Source of the DNA: an uncultured Ferrovum sp.
GTDB lineage: Bacteria > Pseudomonadota > Gammaproteobacteria > Burkholderiales > Ferrovaceae
Assembly: GCA_903893215.1 (NCBI GenBank)
Contig: CAITLJ010000046.1
Coordinates: forward strand, 1-44,373
Direction: 5' to 3'
Length of the DNA stretch: 44,373 bases
Every line of letters starts with the position of its first letter. The stretch's first letter is position 1. This document shows positions 16,873-27,485 of the stretch, one piece after another. Made by a program: the position numbers and the translations under genes. A model generated the notes under the pieces. The model saw only the letters and a list, made by a program, of their open reading frames with translations. It did not search any database and had not been told where the DNA came from.

Positions 16873-17208
16873 TCAGTACTTGGTGTACAGGCCGGCGTCC
16901 TGGCTGGTGAACCAGGCGGCCAGATCGGCGATGTCCTGATCGGACAAACCGGCGGCCATCCCCATCATGATCGGGTTTTTGCGCCGCACGCCAGCCTTGT
17001 AATGCTTGAGGGCGGTCTGCAGGTAGTCTTCCGGCTGACCGGCCAACTTCGGAAAATCCGGACCAGCACTCTCGCCGTGGGCGCCATGGCAGGCCGCACA
17101 GACCACCTTGGCTTTTTCTTCACCCTTGGTCGGGTTGCCGGACGCCTGGGCGGCCAGAGCGCTGCTCAGACCGACAGCGAGAATCAGGGATGCAAAAATA
17201 CGTGACAT
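16873..17208 (-). CDS. Small periplasmic class I cytochrome c
   Basis: 111 residues. Signal peptide about 1-20 (SRIFASLILAVGLSSALAAQA), then a single heme site CAACH at about 37-41 and distal Met candidates in PIMMGMAAGLSDQDIADLAAW, typical of cytochromes c553/c5-like carriers and of half a cytochrome c4. It lies 15 bases downstream of a paralogous cytochrome gene, so the two probably form one operon and shuttle electrons in the periplasm, perhaps to a terminal oxidase. The partner is not in the window. Confidence 0.92.
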   Translation of the reverse strand: MSRIFASLILAVGLSSALAAQASGNPTKGEEKAKVVCAACHGAHGESAGPDFPKLAGQPEDYLQTALKHYKAGVRRKNPIMMGMAAGLSDQDIADLAAWFTSQDAGLYTKY

Positions 17209-17223
17209 GTGGGCTCCGGGTTC

Positions 17224-17568
17224 TTATTTTTTGGGGGCAGCGTAGTAAGCGGCCAGGTCGGCCATGTCCTGCGCACTGAGGCCGGCCGCAATGGCCTGCA
17301 TGGTGCTGTGAGCGCGCTCACCGCTCTTGTATTCCTTCAGTGCCGCCACGATGTAGTTGGCATTTTGGCCACCCAGCTTGGGCACGGTGTACACCTCGGG
17401 GAAGGCGGTGCGCCAACCCGGCTGACCATGGCAACCCTGGCACATGGCAGTCTTGGTCTTGCCAGCGGCGGCGTTACCGGTGATGGCGGCGGGCGCGGCC
17501 GCGTCTTCGGCCAAGACGGCGCCAGAAGTGAGGGCAAGGATTGCCAGGCTCAGCAGTTGTTGTTTCAT
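17224..17568 (-). CDS. Small periplasmic class I cytochrome c
   Basis: 114 residues from the ATG at 17568. Signal peptide KQQLLSLAILALTSGAVLA (cleavage near 20), heme site CQGCH near residue 43 and a C-terminal AIAAGLSAQDMADLAAYY helix with a Met ligand candidate (STMQAIAAGLS). It resembles the following cytochrome in order and length (KLxGQ, LKxYKxG, GLSxQDxADLAA), so the pair arose by duplication. A promoter with a perfect TATAAT lies about 55 bases upstream. Confidence 0.92.
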   Translation of the reverse strand: MKQQLLSLAILALTSGAVLAEDAAAPAAITGNAAAGKTKTAMCQGCHGQPGWRTAFPEVYTVPKLGGQNANYIVAALKEYKSGERAHSTMQAIAAGLSAQDMADLAAYYAAPKK

Positions 17569-17619
17569 TGGCTCTGTTCTCGTTGTATAGGGAATGCAAA
17601 AACCGATCGTTAGCACCGA

Positions 17620-17650
17620 ATTATACCAATTCCCGTGCACTTGGGAATGG
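17620..17650 (-). promoter_or_regulatory. Promoter and inverted repeat of the cytochrome c pair
   Basis: TATAAT (17620-17625, minus strand) is a perfect -10 box; the -35 region (TTCCCA with 16-base spacing) is weak, which suggests an activator. An inverted repeat with AATTCCC and GGGAAT arms spans 17628-17648 over that -35 region, and a third ATTCCC lies at 17591-17596. Confidence 0.45.
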
Positions 17651-17667
17651 ATGCGGGCAACCCCGGG

Positions 17668-18441
17668 TCACGGAATGTCCGTTGATCCGGCTTGCGCTGC
17701 CTGCGCGTAGCCATGCAGCCACAGGCAGGCGCCCTTCGACGCCTTCTCGATGCCTGCCAGCGTGCGCGCATGTTCCGCCAGTTCGGTGGCATCTGCCTGG
17801 GGCACGCGCAGGCGCGCAGCCAGCTGGGCTGCCTCGGCGGCGCTGGCGGCCTGACCCGACACACTGGTCGGGCGCGCTGGCTCAAGATCCATCACCAGCG
17901 ACTCCTGCCCGCGCGTCATGGCCAGATACACATCGGCCAGCAGTTCGGAGTCAAGCAAGGCACCGTGGTAAGTGCGGCGGGAATTATCGACGTCGTAACG
18001 CTCGCACAGGGCGTCCAGGGTGTTGCGCTTGCCCGGGTGCATCTCGCGCGCCAGCGGCAGCGTATCTAGCGGCGGCGGGCACACCATGTCGAGGGTGGGA
18101 CGCCCGCAGCGACGCAATTCGCTGTCGAGAAAACCCACGTCGAAGGCGGCGTTGTGAATGATCAGGGTGGCACCGCGCAGGAATTCGATCAGCGCATCGG
18201 CGATGTCTTCAAAGCGCGGTTTGTCTGCCAGGAACTCGGTGGTCAGGCCATGCTTTTCGAGTGCGCCGGGGTCGCTGTCACGGTCCGGCCTGAGGTACTG
18301 GTGAAAGTGCGCACCGGTCAGCCGACGGCCCAGCAGTTCCACCCCAGCCACCTCGATCACGCGATGCCCCAGCGCATGCTCCAGACCGGTGGTCTCGGTA
18401 TCCAGCACCACATAGCGCAGCGCGGCATCCTGGTTGCTCAT
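17668..18441 (-). CDS. dnaQ: DNA polymerase III epsilon subunit (3'-5' proofreading exonuclease)
   Basis: 257 residues. Exo I motif [11 protein letters not shown], Exo [18 protein letters not shown] and Exo [21 protein letters not shown] give the DEDDh set of acidic residues and the catalytic His. The C-terminal part (about 185-257), Ala-rich, would hold the alpha-binding tail. ATG overlaps the rnhA stop by four bases (ATGA), so the two are translationally coupled, as in many proteobacteria where rnhA and dnaQ adjoin. Confidence 0.95.
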   Translation of the reverse strand: MSNQDAALRYVVLDTETTGLEHALGHRVIEVAGVELLGRRLTGAHFHQYLRPDRDSDPGALEKHGLTTEFLADKPRFEDIADALIEFLRGATLIIHNAAFDVGFLDSELRRCGRPTLDMVCPPPLDTLPLAREMHPGKRNTLDALCERYDVDNSRRTYHGALLDSELLADVYLAMTRGQESLVMDLEPARPTSVSGQAASAAEAAQLAARLRVPQADATELAEHARTLAGIEKASKGACLWLHGYAQAAQAGSTDIP

Positions 18442-18989
18442 CGTGCACCGATGCCGCGGTTGGCGAGGCGGTCGGCGCGCTCGTTGCCGGCATTACCGGC
18501 GTGTCCCTTTACCCAGGTCCATTGCACCTTGTGCGCGCTGGCAGCGGCTTCGAGCGCGCGCCACAGGTCGGCGTTCTTCACCGGCTTGCGGTCGGCCGTC
18601 AGCCAGCCGCGCTTCTTCCACCCATGAATCCACTCGCTGATGCCCTTCTGCACGTATTGCGAGTCGGTCAGCACCTGCACGGTGCTGGCGGGCGGCAGCG
18701 CAGTCAGCCCCTGGATCACGGCCATCAGTTCCATGCGGTTGTTGGTGGTGTCGGGCTCGCCGCCAAACAGCTCGCGCTCCTCGCTACCCTGCTGCAGGTA
18801 AACCCCCCAGCCGCCGGGGCCGGGATTGCCGCGGCAGGCCCCATCGGCGTACATCCGGGTGACGGTGGCGGTGGTGGCGGCGGTGGTGGCGGCTGCGGCT
18901 CCGGCTGCGGTGGCGGCTACTGTGGCGGCTGCAGTGGCGGTTTGGGTGGCAGGTGCCGGAACGGCGTCAAACAGATTCTCTTGGGTCAA
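18438..18989 (-). CDS. rnhA: Ribonuclease HI with Ala/Thr-rich N-terminal extension
   Basis: 183 residues. The RNase H fold starts near residue 44 with [19 protein letters not shown] and includes [26 protein letters not shown] and the end [15 protein letters not shown], so all D-E-D-D catalytic residues and the histidine loop are present. It cuts RNA in RNA-DNA hybrids. The first ~43 residues are a low-complexity run of Ala, Thr and Val encoded by GGTGGC-type simple repeats. This extension is absent from E. coli RNase HI (155 residues) and may vary in length between strains. Confidence 0.94.
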   Translation of the reverse strand: MTQENLFDAVPAPATQTATAAATVAATAAGAAAATTAATTATVTRMYADGACRGNPGPGGWGVYLQQGSEERELFGGEPDTTNNRMELMAVIQGLTALPPASTVQVLTDSQYVQKGISEWIHGWKKRGWLTADRKPVKNADLWRALEAAASAHKVQWTWVKGHAGNAGNERADRLANRGIGAR

Positions 18990-19082
18990 GGCGGGATCCT
19001 GTGGTGGGGCAAATTCAGTCGCCGGTCAGACCGGCATTCAGCGGGGGTTGATGGGCATCAGCAGGCGCGACCGCAAGACCGT

Positions 19083-19817
19083 TCATCGGGTCGATTGCGA
19101 GCCTGAGCGGGCGGCACGCGCCACCTGTGCGAGGCTGCTCTGGCGTCGTTGCGCCTGCACCCGCCAGCGCGTCTGGATCAGGCGCATGCCGTTTACGCGC
19201 TTGATTGCCTCGAGCATGTAGACACCGCCAGCTACCCCCCACCAGCGGTCACCCGCCGGTTCGAGAAAAGCCAGACGCTGCTGCCATGCCGGGCTCTGCA
19301 CGGGCAAGCCATAATGCCACAGCCGGCCGGCCGACACTTCCAGCCCCAGCAGCGACAACCAGTCTTTGGCGCGCGCCAGCGAGATGAAGTTGCCATCCCA
19401 GGGATGCGCCTCACGGGTCCAGTCGAGCGCCTGGCGCAGGCCCCACAGGCTCCAGGGATTGAAGCCGGTGATCACCAGCCGACCTTCCGGCATCAGCACA
19501 CGGTCCACCTCCCGCAGGATGGCATGTGGACTCTCGGCAAACTCGAGCACGTGCGGCAGTACCACCAGATCGATGCTCTGGCTGGCAAACGGCAGTTCGT
19601 GTGCCAATGCCAGCACCTGCCCCGGCGCCTGCAGGCCCACGCTGATGCGATGCGTGATGCGGCTGGCGCGTAGCATGGGGATGGCTGGCAGACCGACCTG
19701 CACGGCATGGAAACCGAAGATGTCAGCCAGCACTTCATCCAGCACTTGCTGCTCGCGCGCCAGCACGGCGCTGCCGAGCGAAGTGCGAAACCAGTCGTTG
19801 AGGGGAGAGTACGCCAT
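19083..19817 (-). CDS. SAM-dependent methyltransferase (class I, UbiE/Methyltransf_11-like)
   Basis: 244 residues from the ATG at 19817. The central part has ALAHELPFASQSIDLVVLPHVLEFAESPHAILREVDRVLMPEGRLVITGFNP, the motif II to post-III region of class I methyltransferases. The N-terminal glycine-rich SAM loop is not obvious (VQVGLPAIPML occupies its place), a known trait of this gloB-linked family. It sits between rnhA and gloB in the conserved dnaQ-rnhA-methyltransferase-gloB-mltD neighbourhood. The substrate is unknown. A TACACT lies six bases before the ATG with no ribosome site. Confidence 0.82.
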   Translation of the reverse strand: MAYSPLNDWFRTSLGSAVLAREQQVLDEVLADIFGFHAVQVGLPAIPMLRASRITHRISVGLQAPGQVLALAHELPFASQSIDLVVLPHVLEFAESPHAILREVDRVLMPEGRLVITGFNPWSLWGLRQALDWTREAHPWDGNFISLARAKDWLSLLGLEVSAGRLWHYGLPVQSPAWQQRLAFLEPAGDRWWGVAGGVYMLEAIKRVNGMRLIQTRWRVQAQRRQSSLAQVARAARSGSQSTR

Positions 19818-19884
19818 CTGAATAGTGTAGCGCGGTGGCGCGATGGTCTGGTGAAATGGCGGGCTGATCTTGAGGAGTCTGGTA

Positions 19885-20667
19885 ATGATGCGTTCGAATT
19901 CGGGGCTATGGCAGGTGGAAGCGGTGCCCGCCTTCCAGGACAACTACCTGTGGGTGCTGCACGACGGCGCGCAGGCGGTGGTGGTCGACCCGGGTGATGC
20001 CACGGCGATTGCCACTTTTCTGCGTGCGCGCAAACTTGCGCTGCGCAGCATCCTGTGCACCCATCACCACGCCGACCACATTGGCGGCGTGGCCGACCTG
20101 CAGGCGCAGTTCGGCCCGGTGGAGGTGATCGGACCCGAGGATGCGCGCATTCCCGGCCGCACGCAGACCGCACTGGATGGCGACGTTTTGACGCTGGCGC
20201 CCGGCGAATTCCGTGTGCTGGCGGTACCCGGCCACACCCTCAGCCACGTGGCGTACTGCTGGCGCGATCGCCTGTTTTGCGGCGACACCCTGTTTGCGCT
20301 GGGCTGCGGGCGCATGTTCGAGGGCACGCCGGAGCAATTGCACGGATCGCTGATGCGTTTGGCCAACCTGCCCGGTGAATGGTGGGTGCACTGCGCGCAC
20401 GAGTACACGCTGTCCAATCTTGCCTTTGCCCTGGCCGTCGACGCCGACAACCCGGCGCTGCAACAGCGCGGCCAACAGGAGCGCGCCCGCAGGCAGGTGG
20501 GACGCGCGACCGTGCCCTCGCTGCTTTCGGCCGAGCGCGCCACCAACCCCTTCCTGCGTTGTACGGCGCCCGCCGTGATTGCAGCGGCCGAGGACTGGGC
20601 GGGCAGCGTGCTGCCGTCGCCAGTGGCAGTCTTTGCAGCGCTGCGCACCTGGAAGAACACGTTTTGA
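19885..20667 (+). CDS. gloB: Hydroxyacylglutathione hydrolase (glyoxalase II)
   Basis: 260 residues from the ATG at 19885, with GAGGAG seven bases before it. Hydrolyses S-lactoylglutathione to lactate and glutathione in methylglyoxal detoxification. The metallo-beta-lactamase fold shows THHHADHIGG, PGHTLSHVAY, FCGDTLFALGCGR and HCAHEYTLSNLAFA; the C-terminal helical domain follows with NPFLR. Divergent from the methyltransferase gene with 67 bases between the starts. Confidence 0.95.
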   Translation: MMRSNSGLWQVEAVPAFQDNYLWVLHDGAQAVVVDPGDATAIATFLRARKLALRSILCTHHHADHIGGVADLQAQFGPVEVIGPEDARIPGRTQTALDGDVLTLAPGEFRVLAVPGHTLSHVAYCWRDRLFCGDTLFALGCGRMFEGTPEQLHGSLMRLANLPGEWWVHCAHEYTLSNLAFALAVDADNPALQQRGQQERARRQVGRATVPSLLSAERATNPFLRCTAPAVIAAAEDWAGSVLPSPVAVFAALRTWKNTF

Positions 20668-20714
20668 GTGGATCGCGGCAGGCATCTGAACCGGAACTGC
20701 AGGAAGCCTGTGCC

Positions 20715-21587
20715 GTGACGAACGGCACGACGCCCCCGCTGCACGGCAAGGCACGCAGTCTGGCCATGCTTGGCCTGCTGACCAGCGCGATGATCTGGGG
20801 GCTGTCGTGGTGGCCGCTGCAGCAACTGCAAGGCATGGGCGTGCATCCGCTGTGGAGCACCAGCCTGATGTTCACGCTGATCTCGGCACTGATTTCGCTG
20901 CAGCGGCCTGCGTCATGGCGCATCCTGCTGAGCGAGCCCAGCCTGTGGCTGATCGTGCTGGTGTCCGGCACCACCAACATTTTTTTCAACCTGGGCGTGA
21001 CCTCGGGCGACGTGGTGCGCGTCGTCCTGCTGTTCTACCTGATGCCGGTGTGGACTGTGCCGCTGGCGTGGCTGGTATTGCGCGAACCGGTGCGACGGCC
21101 GGCACTGCTGCGTTTGCTGATCGCCACGGCCGGCGCGGTGGTGGTGCTGTGGCCCACGCAGTCCGCCGCCTGGTCGCTGGCCGACCTGCTTGGCTTGCTC
21201 GCCGGCGTGGGTTTTGCCCTGAATACCGTGCTGCTGCGCCGGGCACCGCATGCCGATCCCACCGCCCGCGCGCTGGCGATGTTTGTGGGCAGCGCCGTGC
21301 TGGGTGCCGTGCTGGCCCTGGCGCTTGGCGTCGCGCCGCCTTCGGCCTGGAGGCTCGACTGAATGGCCTTGCTGGGGGCTCTGGCGCTGCTGTTCCTGCT
21401 GGGCAATCTGGGCATGCAGAAAGGCGCGTCTTCGCTGCCTACCAATGTCAGCACCATCGTGATGCTCACCGAGGTGCTTTGGGCTTCCGGATCATCTGTA
21501 TGGCTGGGAGCCGGACATCTGAGCGCACGTCTGCTGCTTGGCGCCGCAATGATCCTGGGATCGGCCACGCTGGCTGCGCTGGAATGA
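20715..21587 (+). pseudogene. EamA-type drug/metabolite transporter, interrupted by in-frame TGA
   Basis: The full frame of 291 codons matches a ten-helix DMT-superfamily exporter: hydrophobic helices from LAMLGLLTSAMIWGLSWW, the first EamA repeat ending in VVVLWP, and a second ending LPTNVSTIVMLTEVLWASGSS...LLLGAAMILGSATL. A TGA at 21360-21362 cuts it after 215 residues, and the very next codon, in the same frame, is ATG (21363), followed by the last 74 residues. The change looks like TGG to TGA. Either it is a pseudogene, or re-initiation at TGAATG yields a split transporter. The start is taken as GTG at 20715 with AGGAAG upstream; it follows gloB by 47 bases. Confidence 0.8.
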
Positions 21588-21619
21588 GCGACTGACAAGG
21601 CGGGGCGCGTAACGGGGCG

Positions 21620-21684
21620 GAGCTGAGCTGAGCTGAGCTGAGCTGAGCTGAGCAGCGCGGAGCTGAGCTGAGCTGATCTGATCT
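21620..21684. repeat. GAGCT pentanucleotide repeat array
   Basis: Six GAGCT copies (21620-21649), then GAGCAGCGCG, three more GAGCT (21660-21674), two GATCT (21675-21684) and again GAGCAGCG. It lies between the convergent DMT and mltD genes and is not coding. Such five-base arrays mutate by slippage. Confidence 0.9.
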
Positions 21685-21722
21685 GAGCAGCGTGAGCCGT
21701 TGCTTGTGCAGGAGCCCGGCGC

Positions 21723-23708
21723 TTATTTTTTACGCAAATGCGCCGGCTTGGCGCTTGTCGCATGGGTGGGCGTGACAGTGGCATGGGCTGACTTTTCGCC
21801 ATGACCAGCAACGGCAGCGCGATGCGCACCGGCGTTGCCGTGCCCAGCGCGTCCACGGTGACCACGACCATGGTGCGCACGCGCGGCGGCGGTGACCAAG
21901 GCACTCTCGTAGACCGGCGCTGCACTGCGGGACTGGGTGGTGGCCGGCACGGCCGGCTCGCTGGCTGCCACGGCCGCTGCGGCCTCGGGATCATCGAGCT
22001 CGGTGGTGCGATGCATCACCAGCAACTGCCCGGTGCGCGCAGCGCGCAGCAGCGGAATGCGGTTCCAGGTGCGCAGGCTGGCGACCGACACGTTATAGCG
22101 CCGCGCCACGCTGGCCAGACTCTCACCGCGCTTCACACGATGGCTGAAGGTGACCATCTGCGTGGGGGCTGCCAGCTCCGCCTCGGCGGGCGCATTGCTC
22201 ATCAAGGCATCCAGGTCGCCCTCATCGGCATGCGCATCACGCACCAGAATGGTTCCACCGCCCGCCACGCGACGCAGCGCCGAGATGCCGTTGATGCGCT
22301 TGAGTTCGTCGCTGCTCATGCCGAAGCGGCTGGCCACGGACGCCAGGTTTTCGCCACGACGCAGACGGTGCGGCCGCCAGGAAACCAGCCGCGCTTCGGG
22401 GTCGTTCAGGCGCGCAGTGAACGCTTCGGCAATGTCCACCGGCACCAGAATGGTCTGCTCCCCCTGGGCCAGGATCACCGGCCGGTTGTACCCGGGATTG
22501 AGCGCCAGGAAATCATCCACATTCAGGTTGGCAAACTTGGCGGCCACCGCCAGATCCACATGTTTGTTGGTGGTCACCACCGCAAAATAGGGGGCATCGG
22601 CAATGGTGGGCAGGATCAGCCCATGGGCCGCCGGGTCGGCCACGATTTCGCGCGCGGCCAGCAGCTTTGGCACGTAATTGCGGGTTTCTTCCGGCAGGTT
22701 CAGGCTGGCGTAATCGGTGGGCCGACCGGCGCGCTGGTTGCGCTCGACGGCGCGCGCGACGGCGCCTTCACCACAGTTGTAGGCCGCCAGCGCAAGATCC
22801 CAGGTACCGAACTGGGTATGCAGCTTTTCCAGGTAATCGAGGGCACCGTTGGTAGCGGCCACGATGTCGCGACGACCGTCGTACCACCAGTTTTGCCGCA
22901 TGCCATAGGCCTTGCCGGTGGCCGGCATGAACTGCCAGATACCCGAGGCCTTGGCCGGTGAAATGGCGACCGGGTTGAACGCGCTCTCCACGATCGGCAA
23001 CAGGGCCACCTCGGTGGGCATGCCACGCTTCTGCACTTCTTCGACGATGAAGAACAGGTATTTGCGGCTGCGTTCCACCAAGCGATCGACATAGCTCTGG
23101 TGGGTTTCAAACCACTCCACCTGCTGGATCACCCTGCCATTGTCGACGGCCGCCATGCTGAAACCATCGCGAATGCGCTCCCACAGATCGGCGTAAGACG
23201 CACTTTCGTCGGCCAGACGACGCGGGTCGGTCAGCGCCGGATTGAGCGCATCGGCCGTTTCCGGCGCACGCAACAGGTCGGTGGCGGGCAGCAGGTCGCT
23301 GGAGGACAGCAGGTCGCTGGCGGGCAGCAGGTTACGCTGTCGGCCAATCGGATAGGACTCTGCACGCGCGCCCTCCAAACCAGCGGCACTGCCGCCTGGC
23401 GCGGCGATGATGGCCGGCAAAGGTGACTGTGGTGCAAGAACGGCGCCAGCGGCCGGTGACGGTGCGGCGGGGAAAGACAAGGCTGCGGCGGGGTGCAGGC
23501 TTGTGCCGGTGACGGGCTGCGCGACGATGGTGGCGGGCGGGACCGACGGTGTGGCGCCTGCCGGCGATGAAGCTGCACCCGGCGTGATGGACGCGTAATC
23601 AATCAGCCCTGTAGTGATCCCGAGATCAGCGTGGACGAGCGGCGCGGCACAGAGGACCAGCGCCGCGAGCAACCTTGCCGCGACTTCCCCGGGAATCAGT
23701 TTAGTCAT
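21723..23708 (-). CDS. mltD: Membrane-bound lytic murein transglycosylase D-like (SLT + LysM)
   Basis: 661 residues. Signal peptide about 1-27, a Pro/Ala-rich spacer, then the SLT domain (about 210-340: PIVESAFNPVAISPAKASGIWQFMPATGKAYG with the catalytic Glu in VESAF, and LALAAYNCGEG), and LysM motifs near 447-490 (RLRRGENLASVASRFGMSSDELKRING) and 525-570 (HRVKRGESLASVARRYNVSVASL). It cuts peptidoglycan glycan chains. The His/Ala/Arg-rich tail is basic. No lipobox cysteine is visible. Residues near 126-146 are three 6-residue repeats (LPATDL type) from an 18-bp unit at 23274-23327. TATAAA lies five bases before the ATG and there is no ribosome site. Confidence 0.92.
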   Translation of the reverse strand: MTKLIPGEVAARLLAALVLCAAPLVHADLGITTGLIDYASITPGAASSPAGATPSVPPATIVAQPVTGTSLHPAAALSFPAAPSPAAGAVLAPQSPLPAIIAAPGGSAAGLEGARAESYPIGRQRNLLPASDLLSSSDLLPATDLLRAPETADALNPALTDPRRLADESASYADLWERIRDGFSMAAVDNGRVIQQVEWFETHQSYVDRLVERSRKYLFFIVEEVQKRGMPTEVALLPIVESAFNPVAISPAKASGIWQFMPATGKAYGMRQNWWYDGRRDIVAATNGALDYLEKLHTQFGTWDLALAAYNCGEGAVARAVERNQRAGRPTDYASLNLPEETRNYVPKLLAAREIVADPAAHGLILPTIADAPYFAVVTTNKHVDLAVAAKFANLNVDDFLALNPGYNRPVILAQGEQTILVPVDIAEAFTARLNDPEARLVSWRPHRLRRGENLASVASRFGMSSDELKRINGISALRRVAGGGTILVRDAHADEGDLDALMSNAPAEAELAAPTQMVTFSHRVKRGESLASVARRYNVSVASLRTWNRIPLLRAARTGQLLVMHRTTELDDPEAAAAVAASEPAVPATTQSRSAAPVYESALVTAAARAHHGRGHRGRAGHGNAGAHRAAVAGHGEKSAHATVTPTHATSAKPAHLRKK

Positions 23709-23801
23709 TCAATTTTATACGCTTTTCCGATTGTCACGGCATGGTAACCGGGGGGTCCGGATGGGTCAAGCCGCGCTGCCCGGCCCGTGCGCTGGCCGGC
23801 T

Positions 23802-24302
23802 TTAGGGAACGCTGACCGTGGCGCTGGCCAGCGCCTCGAGGGCGGGACCAGTCATCCGTACGATGCGCCATTCCGGCAGCACCGTGGCGCCCAGACCTTC
23901 ATAGAACGTGATGGCGCGCTGGTTCCAGTCCAGCACACTCCATTCGAAACGGCCGCACCCGCGTGCCTGTGCCGTCTGCGCGAGTTGCTGCATCAAGGCA
24001 CGGGCCAGTCCCTGCCGGCGATGCGCCGGCATCACGAACAGGTCTTCGAGATAGAGCCCCGGGCGTCCAAGAAAAGTGGAGTAGTTCTGGAAAAACAGGG
24101 CAAAGGCAACCAGCGCATCCTCATCGGCCTGACTGACCACCAGGCATTCCACGCGCGGGGCGGTACCGAACAGGGCATTGCGCAGGTCCGCTTCGGTGGC
24201 CACCACGAGGTGGCTGAGTTCTTCGAAGTCGGCCAGTGCGATCACCAGCTGGTGGATGGCGGACACATCTGCCGCAGTGGCGGCTCGGATCTGATAGGAC
24301 AT
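23802..24302 (-). CDS. GNAT family N-acetyltransferase
   Basis: 166 residues from the ATG at 24302. It has the polyamine-acetyltransferase-like order: IRAATAADVSAIHQLVIALADFEEL, FFQNYSTFLGRPGLYLEDLFVMPAHRRQGLARALMQQLA (motif A, acetyl-CoA loop RRQGLA) and FEWSVLDWNQRAITFYEGLGA (motif B). It resembles diamine/thialysine acetyltransferases (SAT family), so an amine or lysine analogue is a likely substrate, but this is inference. Single gene, between mltD and the ABC operon on the same strand. Confidence 0.88.
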   Translation of the reverse strand: MSYQIRAATAADVSAIHQLVIALADFEELSHLVVATEADLRNALFGTAPRVECLVVSQADEDALVAFALFFQNYSTFLGRPGLYLEDLFVMPAHRRQGLARALMQQLAQTAQARGCGRFEWSVLDWNQRAITFYEGLGATVLPEWRIVRMTGPALEALASATVSVP

Positions 24303-24458
24303 GCGCAACGGACCTGAAAGTGAGGGATCAACCCACAGCGTAGGACAAACCAGCGATTGGTGCATCAGCAAGACGCAAACCACCGCCGCCTGCCCGGTAC
24401 CGGGGACACGCACCTGACGTCAACGCTGCGCGTTGCGCTTCAGCTGGCGTGTTGCGCT

Positions 24459-26297
<1,839 letters not shown>

Positions 26298-26300
26298 GGC

Positions 26301-27485
26301 TTACTTCAAACGGGGATCGAGCGCATCGCGCAGGGCATCGGTCAGCATGGCAAACGCGGTGACCAGCACCGCCATCATCACCGCCGCGGCGGCGAGCTGC
26401 CACCACTTGCCAAGGATCAGTTCATTGGGGGTTTCGTTAAGCATCGAACCCCACGAGACCACGTCCACCGGCACACCGAAGCCCAGAAAACTCAGGATCA
26501 CCTCGGCCTTGATGAAACCGACCACCTGCTGCGACAACTGCACCAGCACCACGTGGCTCACATTGGGAAGTATATGCACGAACATCCTGCGCAAATGCGA
26601 GGCACCAATCGCGCGCGCCGCCTGCACGTATTCACGCGCCTTGTGCTTGAGATACTCGGCCCGGATCAGCCGGTATACCCCGGTCCAGCCGGTCAGTCCC
26701 AGGATCAGCACAATGGTGGTCACGCCCTTCTGCTGCAACACGGCAGCAATCGCAAACACCAGCAACAGATAGGGGATGGCCGTGAACACGCCGTACAACC
26801 AGTCCAGGGTGGCATCCACCCACCCACCGCAATAGCCGGCCAGCGCACCGAGCAGGGTACCGATCAGGGTGGCCACCGCAGCCGCCGCAAGCCCGACCAG
26901 CACCGAGGTCTCGGCGCCCTTCACCACCTTGAGCGCCACGCTGCGTCCCCATTTGTCGGCCCCCAGCGTCAGGCTGACGGCGCGCTGCTGTGTCACGGCA
27001 GACTTTGGCACCGCCTTGGCGCGCGCAAGCGCGTCGCCAATCGGGTCCACCACCCCGGACACAGATGTCGGCTCGGGCGCGACGGCTGCAGCCTGGGGGG
27101 CGGACAGGCCGTGAATGCGCGCCATCACGTCAGCCAGAGGATCGACCACACCATACAGGTCGACCGGTGCCCGCGGATCGATTTGGCTGCCTGTCCCGCC
27201 CTGCCCGACCGCATCATCGTCCTGCGGATTGCCTGCAATGGCCGTCGGGGGCGCAAAGCTCACCGCGTACTGCTGGTCCCAGTCGCGCGCCAGCAGACCA
27301 CTGGCGGTGGTCAGGATCAGCAGCAGGAAGGCCGCCACCACGGCCGCCGAAGCCAGGCCGACCCGATTGCGCAGCAGCCGACGCACGGCAATCTGCCAGA
27401 GACCGCGCGCCGGCGCGGCTTGTGGCGCTGGATGCTGCGGCACCGGGTGCTGTGGCGCCGGATTGGCGAGCGGGTTTGCGTTCAT
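26301..27485 (-). CDS. Peptide-type ABC transporter permease (DppC/YejE-like)
   Basis: 394 residues. A Pro/Gln/His-rich N-terminus, first helix about 43-63, then an unusually long periplasmic stretch (about 65-172) before SLTLGADKWGRSV, the usual LGTDxxGRD site. The permease core follows with helices and the EAA loop (EYVQAARAIGASHLRRMFVHILPN). The extra stretch contains GVVDPLADVMAR and GVVDPIGDALAR about 32 residues apart, an internal duplication. ATG overlaps the upstream permease stop by four bases. Confidence 0.93.
   Translation of the reverse strand: MNANPLANPAPQHPVPQHPAPQAAPARGLWQIAVRRLLRNRVGLASAAVVAAFLLLILTTASGLLARDWDQQYAVSFAPPTAIAGNPQDDDAVGQGGTGSQIDPRAPVDLYGVVDPLADVMARIHGLSAPQAAAVAPEPTSVSGVVDPIGDALARAKAVPKSAVTQQRAVSLTLGADKWGRSVALKVVKGAETSVLVGLAAAAVATLIGTLLGALAGYCGGWVDATLDWLYGVFTAIPYLLLVFAIAAVLQQKGVTTIVLILGLTGWTGVYRLIRAEYLKHKAREYVQAARAIGASHLRRMFVHILPNVSHVVLVQLSQQVVGFIKAEVILSFLGFGVPVDVVSWGSMLNETPNELILGKWWQLAAAAVMMAVLVTAFAMLTDALRDALDPRLK

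Noticed and set aside
21801-22961. 386-codon frame antisense to mltD
   Set aside because: mltD has clear SLT and LysM domains; the antisense frame is Gly/His/Arg-rich shadow.
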